A stretch of 64,000 bases of DNA from Rhodeus uyekii (Eukaryota; Chordata; Actinopteri; Cypriniformes; Acheilognathidae), in assembly GCA_037043235.1 (NCBI GenBank), contig JAWRVZ010000278.1, positions 520,001 through 584,000 on the forward strand, read 5' to 3'. The notes beneath the pieces are model-generated. The model was not told the DNA's origin, ran no database searches, and saw only the letters and a list, made by a program, of their open reading frames with translations. Numbering within the stretch: position 1 is the stretch's first letter; every line of letters begins with the position of its first letter. Positions 50,538 to 63,524 of the stretch are shown one piece after another. Both the position numbers and the translations under genes were made by a program.

Positions 50538-53500
50538 GTCTGTTACTTTAAAATAAACAAATACATAAATGTATTATTATTATTATAAATAATAATGTTG
50601 CTAAATGTTTCTGTTGTAACGAAAACTCTTAATGAATTCATTTGAATGTATTTTTCGGGGAATTTATAGATACTTTGCCACACACTTTTGAGGGAAGGAT
50701 TTAGGATTTAAAACGGAATTGTTTTGATTCGAATTATATTCATCTTATACACTTCAGAGACCGTTGCAATGGAGTGTGAATCGAATCGAACTGAATTCAA
50801 AGGGAATTTGCTGTAAAATTTTGAACTGGAATGTGAATCTATCCGAGTTCATATGTAATTTGCTGCAGAATAATTTGAATTGCTTTTCAAATCTGTTCAG
50901 ATTTTAATTTAATTTGGAATTTAAATTTGCCACAAAGTGCAACCAAATTTTGAATTCAAATCGATTTTGATTCTAACTAACATATGAGTTGAATCCACAA
51001 CAAACTACAGAATGAATGAATCTTGAGTGGATTTAATCTGATTTGATTTCAATTCCAGTTACGGTAGTACAAAACAATTCTGGTTAATTGAACACTCTAT
51101 TAAAAGAAAAATAAAGCCCCGAAGTGCCAATAAATTAAAAATGTCATATTTCTATGGTGAAAATAATTTATCAGATTCCTTATGTAAAATAAATGATAAA
51201 TAATGCCTGAAAATGTGGTTCAGGAACATCTCAATAACGTAACTCGCCCTTCTCTTCACCTCTAATAGCAATGACAAAAGAGCTGTTATTTGTTGAAAGA
51301 TAATAACAAAGTGTCACATTCATCACAAACGCATAACGTGCTGCCGCTCATAACAGGCACTGAATTGTTACTTGTTTCTTATTTAACAGTCGTTTTCCCA
51401 CATGCCTGACTCCGAATCACTCTTTGTGTTTAGAGATACTTCAGATTTTTTTCTTTATTGATAAACTGCCATCAATTACTAGCAATCAAGAGAATGAAAG
51501 TGCCAATAATATTCATATGAGCAGGGAAAGCAAGAACTGATTACAATGTCAATGTGTTTCTTGACTGCAATGTAAGTCGCTTTGGATAAAAGCATTTGCC
51601 AAATGCAGAAATGTAAATATGAGTAAGCATGTCTGTTGTCTTTCCAGCTGTGATTTTGCCCACGATATGGCGGTACCTGCAGACGCTGAACGCGCCGCCG
51701 TACTTCCTCGGGCTCAGCCTCTCGGCGTTCAGCTTCAGCGGGCTCCTCGCCGGCCCGCTGTTCGGCCACTGGTCCGATCGCACTCTCTGCACCAAGAGAA
51801 TCATCCTGTTCGCCAATGTCTTCGAGATTATCGGTAAGTCTGCGCTTAACGAAGGCTACGGCAGTGGCTTGTGTGTAACCTCTCTTAATGTCTGATTTGT
51901 TTTTTAGGTAACTTCATGTATTTCATGGGATACTCCAAGTGGTTATTGCTCTGCAGTCGTCTAGTTGCAGGTGGAGTTTGGGTGTTTAATCTGTAGACGG
52001 TTCTCCATATGTTTGGTGCTTCAGTGATCAAACCAGTTTCTGTCGCTCTAGGTATTGGCACCGGTGCTGGATCATCGATCTTCGGCTTCTTGACGAGGAA
52101 CACGGCCCCGGAGGATCGCTCGACGGTTTTCGCTGCGGTCATGGCCTGCCGTCAGGCTGGGCTTCTCATTGGTAGGGGCAAAAGAACCATTAGGAAACGA
52201 GAGTTGTGCAATAAACATGGTGGCCAAAACACATTTAGTTTCAGGAACTAGAAGACATACTTTAAGAAAAAATGCAAAAGAGGGTCATGTGATTCTGTTT
52301 TTATTCGGCAGAGGCTATTTACACTAAGGTCAAATAGCAGGTTTTCTTTTCTCTTTCCTACCTGTATTTTCTTTGCAATAAGTGTAAATGTTAGTTATAG
52401 ATGCTAGTTATACTTGCAAATAGTATCTGCCACTATTTATACCTCAGTATTGTTGTATGTTAAATGGTGTGCAATAATAACAGAGTACAATGTTATATTT
52501 GTTATAGTTATTAAATGGATTCTCCCTTATTGTGACACTGAAGCTCTTCCTTCACGTTCCCCTACACACACTTTTTTTAGGCTACTAAACGAACGTTAGA
52601 CACTTTGTTGGACAAAACATGCATGTTCGACTCACCCAGAAGAACACAAGCTGTGAGAAATCAAGACTAACCAACACCTGCCATTAAATGCTACGCCTCT
52701 AATCCCAAGAAAGTATTTTTTGTGCGAAAAAAGTTGAATATCTCCAGACCGTCTGTCAACCGTCAGTCTGACTGTCATCAGACAAACGGCGTTCGTCTGC
52801 TGACGGTTGACAGATGTGAACGCAACGACTTCGTTTGACGAACGCAACGGATATATTCACCTCAGAGAAGAAGGTGCATTGGTTTTATGAGCTTTCTTGC
52901 AGCTTGAGTTTTTCTGTGTGTCAGAGTGAACACGCAGTCGAGACCAACGGCCAAGCTCAGGATTTTCATTAAATGATGCATTCAATTTTGATTTGCTTTT
53001 CACCAAAAACTATTGCGTACACTTGGGAAAATACGGCAAGCGTATCACATCGGATCGTTCTATGATACTTTCGGTATTCATATAGTGTGTTTTCCTGTTG
53101 TCTTCTAGGTCCTGCATTCAATATCTTTCTCAGACTCTGTGACTTCCAGGTCGGACCATTCACAGTGAACAAATTCACTTCCCCAGGGGTGAGAGACTGA
53201 AGCTTCCCAGGCAACATCATTTGCAGACTACAGCTTTCCTGTATCTCAAACAGTAGAGAGTGGCGCTTGCAACATCAAGGTCATGGGTTCGATTCCCAGG
53301 GAAAGCAAGAACTGATTAGAATGTCAATGTGTTTCTTGAATGCAATGCAAGTCGCTTTGGGTAAAAGCGTCTGATAAATGCATGAATGCATTACATGAAC
53401 TGATTTTTGTGTGCGTGTGTTTCAGCTCTTCATGTGCCTGCTGTGGATCCTCCTTCAGTTTGTAGTCCTGTTCATGTACTGGGACATCACTCCTCAAGAC

Positions 53501-55111
53501 GACAGGTGTCAGAGGAAAGGAGTGGAGCAGGAAGAAGAAGAAGAGGAGAATGAAGAGAGCAAACCTTTGGTTGGGCCGAATGAGCTCTCTGGGTCATATG
53601 GGACGGTGACCAGCGTCCACTCCAGAGCCTCTTCAGCGGCCAATGGCGACGTGATTCATGCTTCCCCTCCGCCTTCACCTCCTCCAGAGGACGTCAGCTC
53701 CAGTCCCTTCAAGAACTTCAGTGCCAGCAGAGGTGAGCGCAAGTTACATGTTCTCACAATCAGAAATCATAACATTAATGTGAACAAGTCTTAAATTCGG
53801 CATGAAAGGGAAATTGTGCTCATCTTTTCTTCTCTTTAGTGAAATTTATGTAAGTGAAACTGCTCAGGCACAAGAACCAATGTAGGGCGGGGCTTTATTT
53901 TGTCTGAGGGGGATTGATTGGATGGTTGTGGTTTGAGGGTGGGGCAACCTGTCAATCACATGAAATCAGCCAATAGCAGAGCAGAGAAGTTATTCTGATT
54001 AAAGATTATGAGGAACATGAATAATGATGTGCATTTAGAATAGTCTCTGCAATATTGCATTAAAGAAATCCCAAGATTTCTCCATTTAACATGGGTTTTT
54101 AGAGCGTACGGTGACATACTGCCGATTCAAATCAGAGAGATAAGCAGCTGTCAATCATATTCGTATCTACTCAAACAGTGTTGAAGTGCTGGCACATGAT
54201 GTGTTTGTTTTGTGATACAGAAGTACCACAACAAAAGTGTGTATAGGGCCTATAAACACGGTCACTTGAAGCACACAGCCAGCAGTGTTCATATTACTCT
54301 ACAGAAAAATATAAACTAACGAGGCTTCCTACATTGACCTTGACATTCATGCGTTATAGATCAGCTGACATGATCACAATAAAGGTGTTTAAAAGCGAAA
54401 ACACATTCACTTGTGTGTATTTGAGAATGGGAATATTAGGTAGTTGCCAAGTTTGTGACTATTTTGTGGAAAAAATAACTTCTGTGACGAGCATGACATG
54501 TCGTCGTCTTATTTCCATGGCGACATGTTCTAAATAAACTCGCCTGTAGAATACTTTATACCAGAATATATTAAACCTGCATGTGAGAGGGTTAAAGAAG
54601 ACTTCAGCTGAAAACAAGACAATTTTGTGTCCTATTATTTTTTTTTTAAATTATTATTGGAATTTCAGTTTAATTTGCTTGAATGATAATTTATTTTTAA
54701 TGTTAATCGAACTTTAAAATACACCTTTATCCTATTTTTATTTTAAAAAGTATAAGCAGCTTAACTTGTTAGTGTACTAATAGGATTACTATAGAAATTG
54801 TAATTAGACATTTACAGCTTCTTTACGTAAAGGAGAACAAAGGAGAAGATGTTTGTTTGGTGTGTTAGAAAAACACAGCTCACATCTCACTTGACATGAA
54901 TTTAAATCTGAAAACCTAGTTTGAAGCATTTCAGAATTTACTGACTGTCTAATAACAACGGGTTATATTTCAGACTCTATGGGAATCTGCTTGGTTTAAT
55001 TTATATTTGTGTGTTTCATTGGTTTTCATTTCAGAGTTCCTCAGAGAGGAGGTGGTTGTGCTGCTGGCAGCTCAGTTTATCACGCTGTTTAATCAGACCG
55101 CACTGGAGGTG

Positions 55112-55157
<46 letters not shown>

Positions 55158-58100
55158 CACATTCACAGACACTCACTCGCACACACTCTCACTTTCACAC
55201 TCACTAACACACTCTCACTTTCACACTCACTAACACACTCCCAGACTTTCACTTACTCACTCTCTCTGACAGACACACATTCTCACTCACTTTCACTTTC
55301 CATACTCACAGACACACTCACTCACACACATTGTCACAGACACAGTCCCACACTTTCACTTACTCACAAACACTTACTCGCTCTCTCTCACAAACACACA
55401 TTCTCACTCTCTTTTCATACTCACTCACTCATACACACACTCTCTCTCTTTCTGTCTTGCGCACACACACACACACACACACCTGGGGTCTCATTTATAA
55501 AACTGTGCGTAGGATCCTTACTAAAAGTTTACGTGCGCCCAAAAGCAAAAAATGGCTTACGCAAACAAAAATTGAGACTTATAAAACCGTGCGCACGCAC
55601 ACCTGCACGCAGTTTTCCATTTATAAATCACAGTCTAACTGATAATTTGCGCACGTGAAAAAAATCGACATCCCGCCCTTTACCCGCCTCCTTTCAACCA
55701 TATATAGCCCATGCAAATCAGCTCATGATTATTATAATAATGCCGTGCATATTAATATAAAGGAGCAAGAGGTTTTTGCATAAAAATGGCACCAATGGAA
55801 ATTTCACAGACACTGAAACAGAGGTTCTTGTGACAGAGGTGGAGGAAAGGACATTTATTTTGTTTGGTAGCCATAGTATTGGCGTCACTGACACACACAA
55901 AAAAGTGTGGAATGGCAGCATCTGACAGCCGCTGTAAATGCAGTTGGTTCAGCTGACCAGACGGTTCCCGAAATTAAAAAAGAAGAGGTCCGACTTAAAA
56001 GTGGGGGGGAAAAAGGCTCGCCAGTCACCGACAGAGTGTATTGGCATTGGGATATGGCAACACCAACTGCCATTGGCATAGTCCTCCAGCAATGCCAGCG
56101 CATCCATCGATGCGGAGTGTCACTGTAGTATTTATGTTTACAGCGATCGCATTAAATCCTTTACACCTGCTCATATCAATCAGACAATGTACATAAACCC
56201 ATAGATCATTAGCAAGTGAAAGTAAAATAAATTAAATTGATACACTTTTATTTGATAATTTATTACCGTTTATTTATATAAATTGCTATTGTGGACATGC
56301 ATGTTTTATAGGACGTTTTATCCTAGATAATGAGGATTGAAAGTGATTTGTATGTTAATGGTTATATGGATAGGTCTATATGCGTATGGAAGTCCGTTTC
56401 CACCACAGTTGAGACAAAAAAAAAAAAGATTATTTCAGTCGAAATAATGACTTAGTATCTCGAAATAACGAGAAACATTCTCGAAATAATGACTTAACCT
56501 CTCGTGCTTCTCCGCATGGTCAAAGCGTGTAAATGCGAGATCACAGCAAACATGACACATTCTGTAAAACAGCTGTTAAAGTCAGTGTGATAATCAATAA
56601 TATAATTAAAGAACATGAAAGATAAATCATCAGTATATAAGAGGGGATTCCATAGTATTTAATATTTTATTCGTTTGTATTTTTGTGTATGAACAAGCAG
56701 CAGCACAGTGATCCATGGATTTCAAACAGAGGAATTATAGAATATATAATTTGTTACATTTATAACAAATATATTTGTTATAGAAGATGTATTATATTAT
56801 TGTATTAATAGTGACTCTTTAAGATGAACCTGCACATCAAAGAGCATTCATGTTGCTATAGATTGCATTTTATATATTACACGACTTTAACTAAGACCGC
56901 AGTTTTTACAGAACTTGTCATGTTTGCTGTGATCTGCATTTACACGCTTTGACCATGCAGAGAAACAGAGAAGTTAAGTCATTATTTCGAGTAAGTTTCT
57001 CTTTATGTCGAGATACTAAGTCATTATTTCGACTTAAATAATTTTTTTTCCCTGTCTCAACTGTGGTGGAAACTGGCTTCCATAATATGCACAACTTTTC
57101 AAGTTCAATGTGTTTAATTTCATTAATTCTACTGTCAATCCCTCAGCTCACCATCGGTTGTCGCCAAAACCGCTCCGTCTCCAAAATGTTCGTACGCATG
57201 GGTCACAATGTGCGTGCTTTTACGCAAATATTCCCGTCAATTTTGTTTTTATAGATCTCAACCTTTGCGTGGGAACTGGCGTACGTATGTTTCCAGCCCC
57301 GTTTTGTGCGTACGCACGCTTTATAAATGAGACCCCTGGTGCCAGGTTTCAGATTTTAACAATTAACACTTTCAATTAATCACTCAAATGTTGAATTTTA
57401 AACGAATTTACAAAAAATTCTAAATTGTTAAACTGCAATTTGAATTGATTTAGATTTAAATGCATTTAACTGGAATTACGCCTGCCATATAAATTAAATG
57501 ATTTAATCAGATGTGGTTTACTACCTTTTTTCTTCCTTTAAATTCAATTACAATTTTTGCATCGAATTTGTGGTCTAATTTCAAATTCAGTAATAATTTT
57601 AGAAAATAAAATGCATTTATGTTTTTATCTTATGGAAGTCACGTGCACTGCTCTTTCTGGCTATTGATCAGGTTATCGTTGTCCCTCCAGACTATGGTGA
57701 CTCCTCTGACGCAGAAGTTCTTTAACTTCGGCGAGCTGGAAAACAGCATCATGTACTGCATCTGTGGCGTGGAGGTGATCGCTGGCTTCCTGTTTGTGCG
57801 CTGGTTAAGCAAGCGTGTGGCAGAGCGAGTCGTGCTGGCCGTCGGCCTCATCCTCTGCAATATTTCCTGCGTCTGGTGCCTGATCTTCCTGGCCAATCCT
57901 CAGGGTGAGACAGCACATCGCTTTGGACGTCGTGGCCGTAAGCTGTCAAATCCTCACAAATCCTGTAAAATGGCTCACAAATGTTTCTTTGGTTTAGGTG
58001 GATTTGCATGGCAGCTGGCAGAGTTTATCATTGGTGTTTTCCTTCAGGTCCTGGGCCTCCCTTTTGTGGCGGTTGCCCAGGTGTCTCTCTTCTCCAAAAT

Positions 58101-59424
58101 AACATCGCAGAAGACGCAAGGTCAGGCCTAAGAACATCGCTTTAAAAGAAAACGCGTTGAATTCAGAAATGATCACAATAGGTGGCTGTCTGTCTATAGA
58201 TCTGTCAATCATCCTGTTTGTCTGTCACTTTATCCATTTACCTGTCTGTCTAGAAACTTCCTACCAACCACTCAAAACACATTTTCAAAAGCTTAGCATT
58301 GCTGAGTGCTTTGCAACATCGTGACAAACACTCAGACGAGCTGTCAGACTGATTAGTAACAACTTCACAACACCCTTGCTAACTATTCTGAACCTCTTCG
58401 GAAAACCCCAGCGACAGAATATACTTAAGACGCCGTAGCAGTGCTCCAGCAACTCCCTAGACACCACTCAGAAAACATTGGAGGCTACTTATCAACTCCT
58501 CAGAACAACTGCGTAGCAATACACTAATTAAATCCTCCAGCGCCTCCCTAAGATCCCTAGAATACATTACAAACGGTCTTTCACACAAGCAGAACTTATT
58601 AAAAACCGACCTGCAACTGTAATGCAGCCACGAACCACTCCCAACACCGTATTAACCACCCAGCAACCGAATGGCAACCACTCAACACACCCTAGCAACT
58701 GCTTGGCAACACAATAGAAACTTAGCAACTGCCTAAAATAACTTTATCTTAAGGCACATTTACCCATTGTCAACGACGATATCCAGTAATTTCAGTAAGA
58801 ATCCACTCGATCTGTAGTTTTCACACGAGGGCCAAAGATTTCGCAACAGGTTCAAGTTAACCAGATGAAGCCGCTGGGTGTGAGAGCGACTGAGCGGCGC
58901 TTCATTCATCAATACACAATAGACCTTCTTTGTCTGAAAATTCCTCAAATTTTGCAGAGCATGTACAAATGGAAAGAGCTCTCAGGCTTTTTTCAACTTT
59001 TAGGCAAGGTCCTGTCAAGCAACTCGCAAAGTTGCTCTTGAGAAACTGTTGAAGTCTTTCTGGTTTTCCAGTCAGTGTTTGCTGAGGCGAAGGCCTTGTT
59101 TGTTTGTTCTCAGGATTCAGTCAGGGGATTCGCCGCTCTGTCGGAGGACTGGCCACCATCCTCGGCCCGCTCTGGGCCGGCGGTCTGACCTCTGACCTGT
59201 ATGTGATGATGGGGGTGATGATGGGTCTGCTTGCAATGCTTACCGTGAGTCCTTGTCTAGTCCACACATGAGTGTGATGATGCTCTTTGAGGACATTTGA
59301 GTATCTCTGTGGTTAAACTATAACTCGTATGAATGATTGACAGATCATGATGGTGGTGTCATACGAGCGTCTGGTGGAGCCTGTAACGGTGGACAGTCCG
59401 ACAGGCACTGAATCTGAAGACTGA
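50306..59424 (+). CDS. mfsd8l: MFSD8-like (CLN7-type) major facilitator transporter
   Basis: Coding exons 50306-50381, 51648-51833, 51908-51970, 52052-52171, 53109-53188, 53426-53732, 55035-55108, 57691-57904, 57998-58120, 59114-59244 and 59344-59424 join in phase to 484 aa. The MFS motif A is visible as GPLFGHWSDRT between helices 2 and 3. Hydrophobic segments of a 12-helix transporter include LTFVTIGLIFLLSGIEYAVI and LFMCLLWILLQFVVLFMYW. A central hydrophilic loop (about residues 197-277) has an acidic run GVEQEEEEEENEESK and Pro/Ser-rich sequence. The second half starts FLREEVVVLLAAQFITLFNQ and TPLTQKFFNFGELENSIMYC, the MFSD8-like pattern. Human MFSD8 is a lysosomal channel/transporter. 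Substrate and exact paralogue here are unknown. A 3'-UTR intron follows the stop (CACAG|GTACTC). Confidence 0.9.
51518..51618 (+). mobile_element. SINE 3' fragment next to mfsd8-like exon 2
   Basis: Retains CAGGGAAAGCAAGAACTGAT, AAGTCGCTTTGGATAAAAGC and the CAAATGCAGAAATGTAAA tail. It ends about 30 bp before the acceptor of exon 2 (51648), so SINE sequence occupies the place where the branch point would be expected. Confidence 0.7.
53240..53395 (+). mobile_element. Complete tRNA-derived SINE
   Basis: Best copy in the window: tRNA-like head TAGAGAGTGGCGCTTGCAAC, perfect B box GGTTCGATTCC, body GCAAGAACTGATTAGAATG and core AAGTCGCTTTGGGTAAAAGC. It lies in intron 5 of the mfsd8-like gene and ends about 30 bp before exon 6 (53426). 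Confidence 0.8.
55109..55480. repeat. CA/CT-rich microsatellite tract
   Basis: Begins at the donor of mfsd8-like exon 7 (GAG|GTGAACACACACAC). It holds a pure (CA)n of about 40 bp, then a long run of imperfect CACACTCTCACTTTCACACT-type repeats and another (CA)n at about 55461-55482. Confidence 0.9.
55482..57339 (+). mobile_element. PIF/Harbinger-type element with Myb/SANT fragment
   Basis: Bounded by CCTGGGGTCTCATTTATAAA and inverted TTTATAAATGAGACCCCTGG. On the plus strand at about 55807-56000, decayed frames read NTETEVLVTEVEERTFILFG, SHSIGVTDTHKK and WQHLTAAVNAVGSADQTVPE (the latter in the frame opening at 55907). This is the Myb/SANT-like DNA-binding partner protein of Harbinger elements. 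No DDE transposase was seen. It lies in intron 7 of the mfsd8-like gene and is itself interrupted by a MITE. Confidence 0.75.
56386..57083. mobile_element. Nested MITE with about 180-bp inverted repeats
   Basis: Starts ATGGAAGTCCGTTTCCACCA and ends TGGTGGAAACTGGCTTCCAT. Inverted arms continue inward with GACTTAGTATCTCGAAATAA, ATGGTCAAAGCGTGTAAATG and CACAGCAAACATGACA. The unpaired centre is AT-rich and non-coding. It sits inside the Harbinger-type element, so it is the younger insertion. Confidence 0.8.
58270..58740. repeat. Degenerate CCTAGCAAC-type tandem repeat
   Basis: Imperfect copies of the same ~20-bp motif as at 4485-4965 (CACCCTAGCAACTGCTTGGC, CACCCAGCAACCGAATGGCA). It lies in intron 9 of the mfsd8-like gene. 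Confidence 0.6.
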
Positions 59425-60890
59425 CACAGGTACTCACTTCATGAGATTCAATCTGAAGCATATCTTATTGTGCAGTGTACTCTATGCCAGGGGTCCACGG
59501 CCCGTGGATCAAATGTTATCGGCCCGCCCAAGAAAATTACATTATTTCCAATTTGCGTAGTGGAGTCGAGCGGCTGTGGTGCTGTAGCTTTAGCGGTGAG
59601 GTGTGTTTTGCTTCCCCGTCAGAAGCTGAGCTGAGTAAAATTACCAAACGCTCTATGCTATATATTATTTACTATAAATATTTAAATAAGTGTGCTTTTT
59701 AAAGGGCACCACTCTTAAATGGTGTTTGAACATAAACGTGTGTTGGCAGAGAGCGTATGCAACCACCCTATTATGATGAAAATCCACCCGCTCCTTGTTT
59801 TATATTTCAGATAAATCATAAACATCAAATCAAAATAAGCCATTCGCATTTACGACCCAATGTGATGTCACAGTGTAACAGGCTCCGCCCAAGACTGATG
59901 ATGTAATCTGCTCTATTAGCATAGCTCCTCCCCTGAGAGCGGCACACAGTCTGCCACGTTTATCTCCTCACCAGAGCAGCGAGTGGAAACACAAGAATGT
60001 TTTTCATGTTGCTGAGACAAGCTAAAAATGTTACTATTGCCTGTATAAATGAACACAGAACATATTTCTCCATTGGTCTTGTAAGTAAATGCACTAGACA
60101 GATGTGTTTTAACTGCGGCACTTATGCAGGAAATGTTCCAGAAAGAAAGCACTCAAGTTAAAAGTGTACCTTTTGAAGACCCTCCTGTGGTGAAATTCAA
60201 GTGTTTTTTATTATACTCAGCAATGGTGTTGATTGAGAAAGCACCACATACATGTATATTTCCTTAAAACGGCAATGAATCAAAGACCGTCTCAAAAACG
60301 TGGTTTGGAAACGCTGGTGTTTCTTGCGTCACAAACCGCATTAATATCCGATCCATCACATGTGGGCGGGGCTTTAGCATATCGTTAACTCTTCTCTGAA
60401 GCAGGACCGTCTCGATAAGCAGGTTATCCTGGCATCTTTTTCTGTCAGTATGAAAAAGCGTGTATATTTAGCAATAAAGTGGGTGAATTATGTATATGAT
60501 TTCTCCGTGTTCAGAGCGTTTCTAAAGATGCTGCTTTTCAGAAGGAAGCTCTGACTCTGAGACTGCAAACGGGAACATGGTTTGAGTAACAATCTTAAAA
60601 CGCATTATTAACTGTTTGTTAGACAAAAGGCTAATCGTATTAATTACTATTATGTGTCTTCCACTGCTATTGAATGAGTTTCTGGTTCAAACATGAATGA
60701 ATTAAAGCAGTATTTCTCTTGCTATTGTGCAGCATTTACTGCGGTAAAGTTGATTCTCTGAGCCGCTGTGAGAGAGTGGAGATATGGCTCATTTACATAT
60801 TCATGAGTGCACGTTTAATAAATGAAGTAAGGGTGATTTGGTTATCAAAGAGTAGTTTTAACAGATACAATTATTGATTACAAGGGGATA

Positions 60891-60929
<39 letters not shown>

Positions 60930-61410
60930 AGCTTATTACTTAATTCTCTTTCTTGGTTTGTAGGTCTGACAGCAGCTGTTGGTGATCCAGCTGTTTACTG
61001 AAACATTTGACTCCAATAAATCTTTTGGAAACTGTCTAGTGTTGATTCACGAACACATGCTGAACTTTCACTGGTGACTGAAGAGCATCTGCATTTACTG
61101 CAGGAACAGAAATCAGCGGCAGTGAATGAAGCCTGCGGGAGTGCGGTAAGAACACAATCACTGAAGGAAACGAGGAGGGTCTTAATCTCTGCTCTGTGCC
61201 GAGGTTTGATCAAGGCAAAGACTTTTTTTCGTAAATGCAAGTTTCTACTATATTTCCTATGGAAATTGCAGTAGATCAAATGTTTTATGATTAAGAACAA
61301 ACAGGCCACATTCAGTTTTTGTGTGTCATGATGTTTTTATAGAATAAAGAGATTAATGCATTACGTTAGGACGATATATTTTGGGGCTATTTTGCAGATT
61401 GAATAAAAGA
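59425..61410 (+). other. 3' UTR region and UTR intron of the mfsd8-like gene
   Basis: After the stop, CACAG|GTACTC is a plausible donor. A possible acceptor TTGGTTTGTAG lies at 60952-60962. Possible polyadenylation signals AATAAA stand at about 61015 and 61402-61407. The intervening DNA holds a hAT-like GGCCCGTGG/GGCCCGCCC fragment (about 59485-59530), unassigned dispersed sequence with GTGATGTCACAG and CTCCGCCC motifs, and a (TA)n at 60900-60926. The UTR exon is inferred, not proved. Confidence 0.4.
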
Positions 61411-63065
61411 TGCATATAAATGTAATTAATGATGTTTGTATTAAATATTACATCACATTAGCCTGTTTAACTGTATATGATACAGCACTACTTCAACTGT
61501 ACACTAGAGGACATCCTTAACTCAGATGAAACAATCCACAACCTTTAAGAATGGGGAAATATATTGAGGTATTTCTGAATCCACAATTTCATTTCTCGCT
61601 TTTTCTCATCACTGGCTGTTTGTAAAAAGGCAGCATTTGTGAGAGAAATGGCACTGATCATCACTACTATTCAACATGTATTACTCTGTTAATACATGAC
61701 ATTATGGCTAAATTATTGTTTCGTTTTTAACAATGAAATATTTTGTCCTTAGCGAACGTAGAATGAAATATGTTTAATATACATGCCGGAATGTGTCATA
61801 AATCTGCGTAGTTTAAGTGTGAGGCCAGACACATGGCTTGATGTGGAACCATCAATATTTATTTACTTTTTTTGTGTATTCATTTTGTTTTCAGTGAAAA
61901 TGTCTTATTGCATTGTAAGCTGTGAGTTTAACCTTTCAAGTTCTGATTAATTGACATTTGTCAGATTTTTATTTGACATTAAATTTCTCTAATGGGTTTG
62001 TTAATGTAAAATATTATTTATCCTGGTGCGCTTTAATTAAAAACAATTAGCTTCAGCCAATCCATGTAAACATTTTCATGCCGACATTAATGGAATCCGT
62101 GTCATCCTGAACATTTCATGTCTGACCTGATGAGATCCTGCTTCTTGACAGACAGGGTTTGACCTCTTTTGTTTCTTTTTGTATTCGCACAATGTTTCCA
62201 TGAAATCTATTTTTACCCCACGCCTCTTAATAAACTGACCTTGGAAAATTGTTGCCAGGCCGGATGAATTTGGATGAATCACTTGTTACAAATCTCCATA
62301 TTTTGTGCTAGCTTTAAGAAAATAAGAGTGTTCCTTTTATATAAAATCACATTTTGAAAGTGAATATATGCATATTTTTGGAATTTTTCTATTTATTTTT
62401 ATTACAACTAAAAATAATCCCCTGATTATCATGTTTTTCAGCAAGATTTGAGAAATATTTCAAATCTTGTATTGCAGAATAAGTCTTTGTCATTTTATGT
62501 TTTTTTTTTATTGAATTTATTTTATTTTCAAGATTAAATTACATCTTAATCTCAGATTTTTATATTTTTTTCCTGAAGCAAAAGATAAACCTTTTCTGTA
62601 AATAAAACACAATGTTTCAATGCGCTACAAAAAATAATAATAATTTTCTTTTTTGTTTTGAGATTTTTTTTTAATCTAGATACATTTAACTGAGACGTTA
62701 AATGACATCAAATATTAATTCAAATATTCTGAGGAGAAAAAAAAAATCAATAAAGGAGTTGGGAATTAACAGTTAATGCTATTAGAAATGTGTGTGTGTG
62801 TGTAATTTATAATGTAAAAATGTATTCATTTTAGAAAATATGTAATTGAAAACTGAGAGGTTAACAGAAAGCACACAAAATGAATGAATATATAATTTAT
62901 TTTTTCCTTTAATTTTAATTTAATTTTAGAAAAAAATTAATTGCATATTCATTTTAGAGACAAAAATTATCAGTCATTTTAGAAAAAATAAATTATATAT
63001 TCATTCATTTTTAGGAAAAAAAGATGACATTTTGTGTGCTTTCTGTTAACCGCTTAGTTTTCAAT

Positions 63066-63102
<37 letters not shown>

Positions 63103-63520
63103 ATGTATATATAAATAAATGTATTTGTCAGTCTCTGGTGTTAGAAAAAAAATGGTTTCTTGTTTAAAGCCTAAAAATCACTATATTTTGGTACGTTTCA
63201 GTAAACAAGCCTTAAATCAAGAGACATTTAGTTGAGCAGCAAAATTACTTGAGACATTTTCTTTTTTTTGCTCTTTGTACTAGAAAATAAGACAGTCAGC
63301 TCCCCAAGTAAGAATATATTATTTTATTACTATTGATTTTTTTAAGCTTCACAATTGCAAATTAGTTCCCCTAAAATGTATGCAAAATTTAAATAAAATA
63401 TTTAAGAATGTTAAATTCCAAATATTAATGTTTTTTCACAGTACACTTAAGAAGAGTTATATTTAGGATATCAGTTGTTATTTGGAAATTACACTGTATC
63501 AAAGCATATTGAAAGAAATG
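61411..63520. other. AT-rich intergenic DNA
   Basis: No exon or RNA gene recognised. It contains a (TA)n tract at about 63067-63096. Two stretches around it are inverted copies of each other: AAACTGAGAGGTTAACAGAA near 62850 and TTCTGTTAACCGCTTAGTTT near 63043. This suggests a decayed MITE of about 250 bp. Confidence 0.45.
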
Positions 63521-63524
63521 AGTA

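Noticed and set aside
53240..53395. Functional tRNA gene because of a perfect B box
   Set aside because: The acceptor and anticodon stems do not pair properly, and the same body and tail occur in several dispersed copies, which marks it as a SINE.
57063..57379. Overlapping frames of 63 and 89 codons
   Set aside because: They lie across the right arm of the nested MITE and the end of the Harbinger-type element; no protein similarity recognised.
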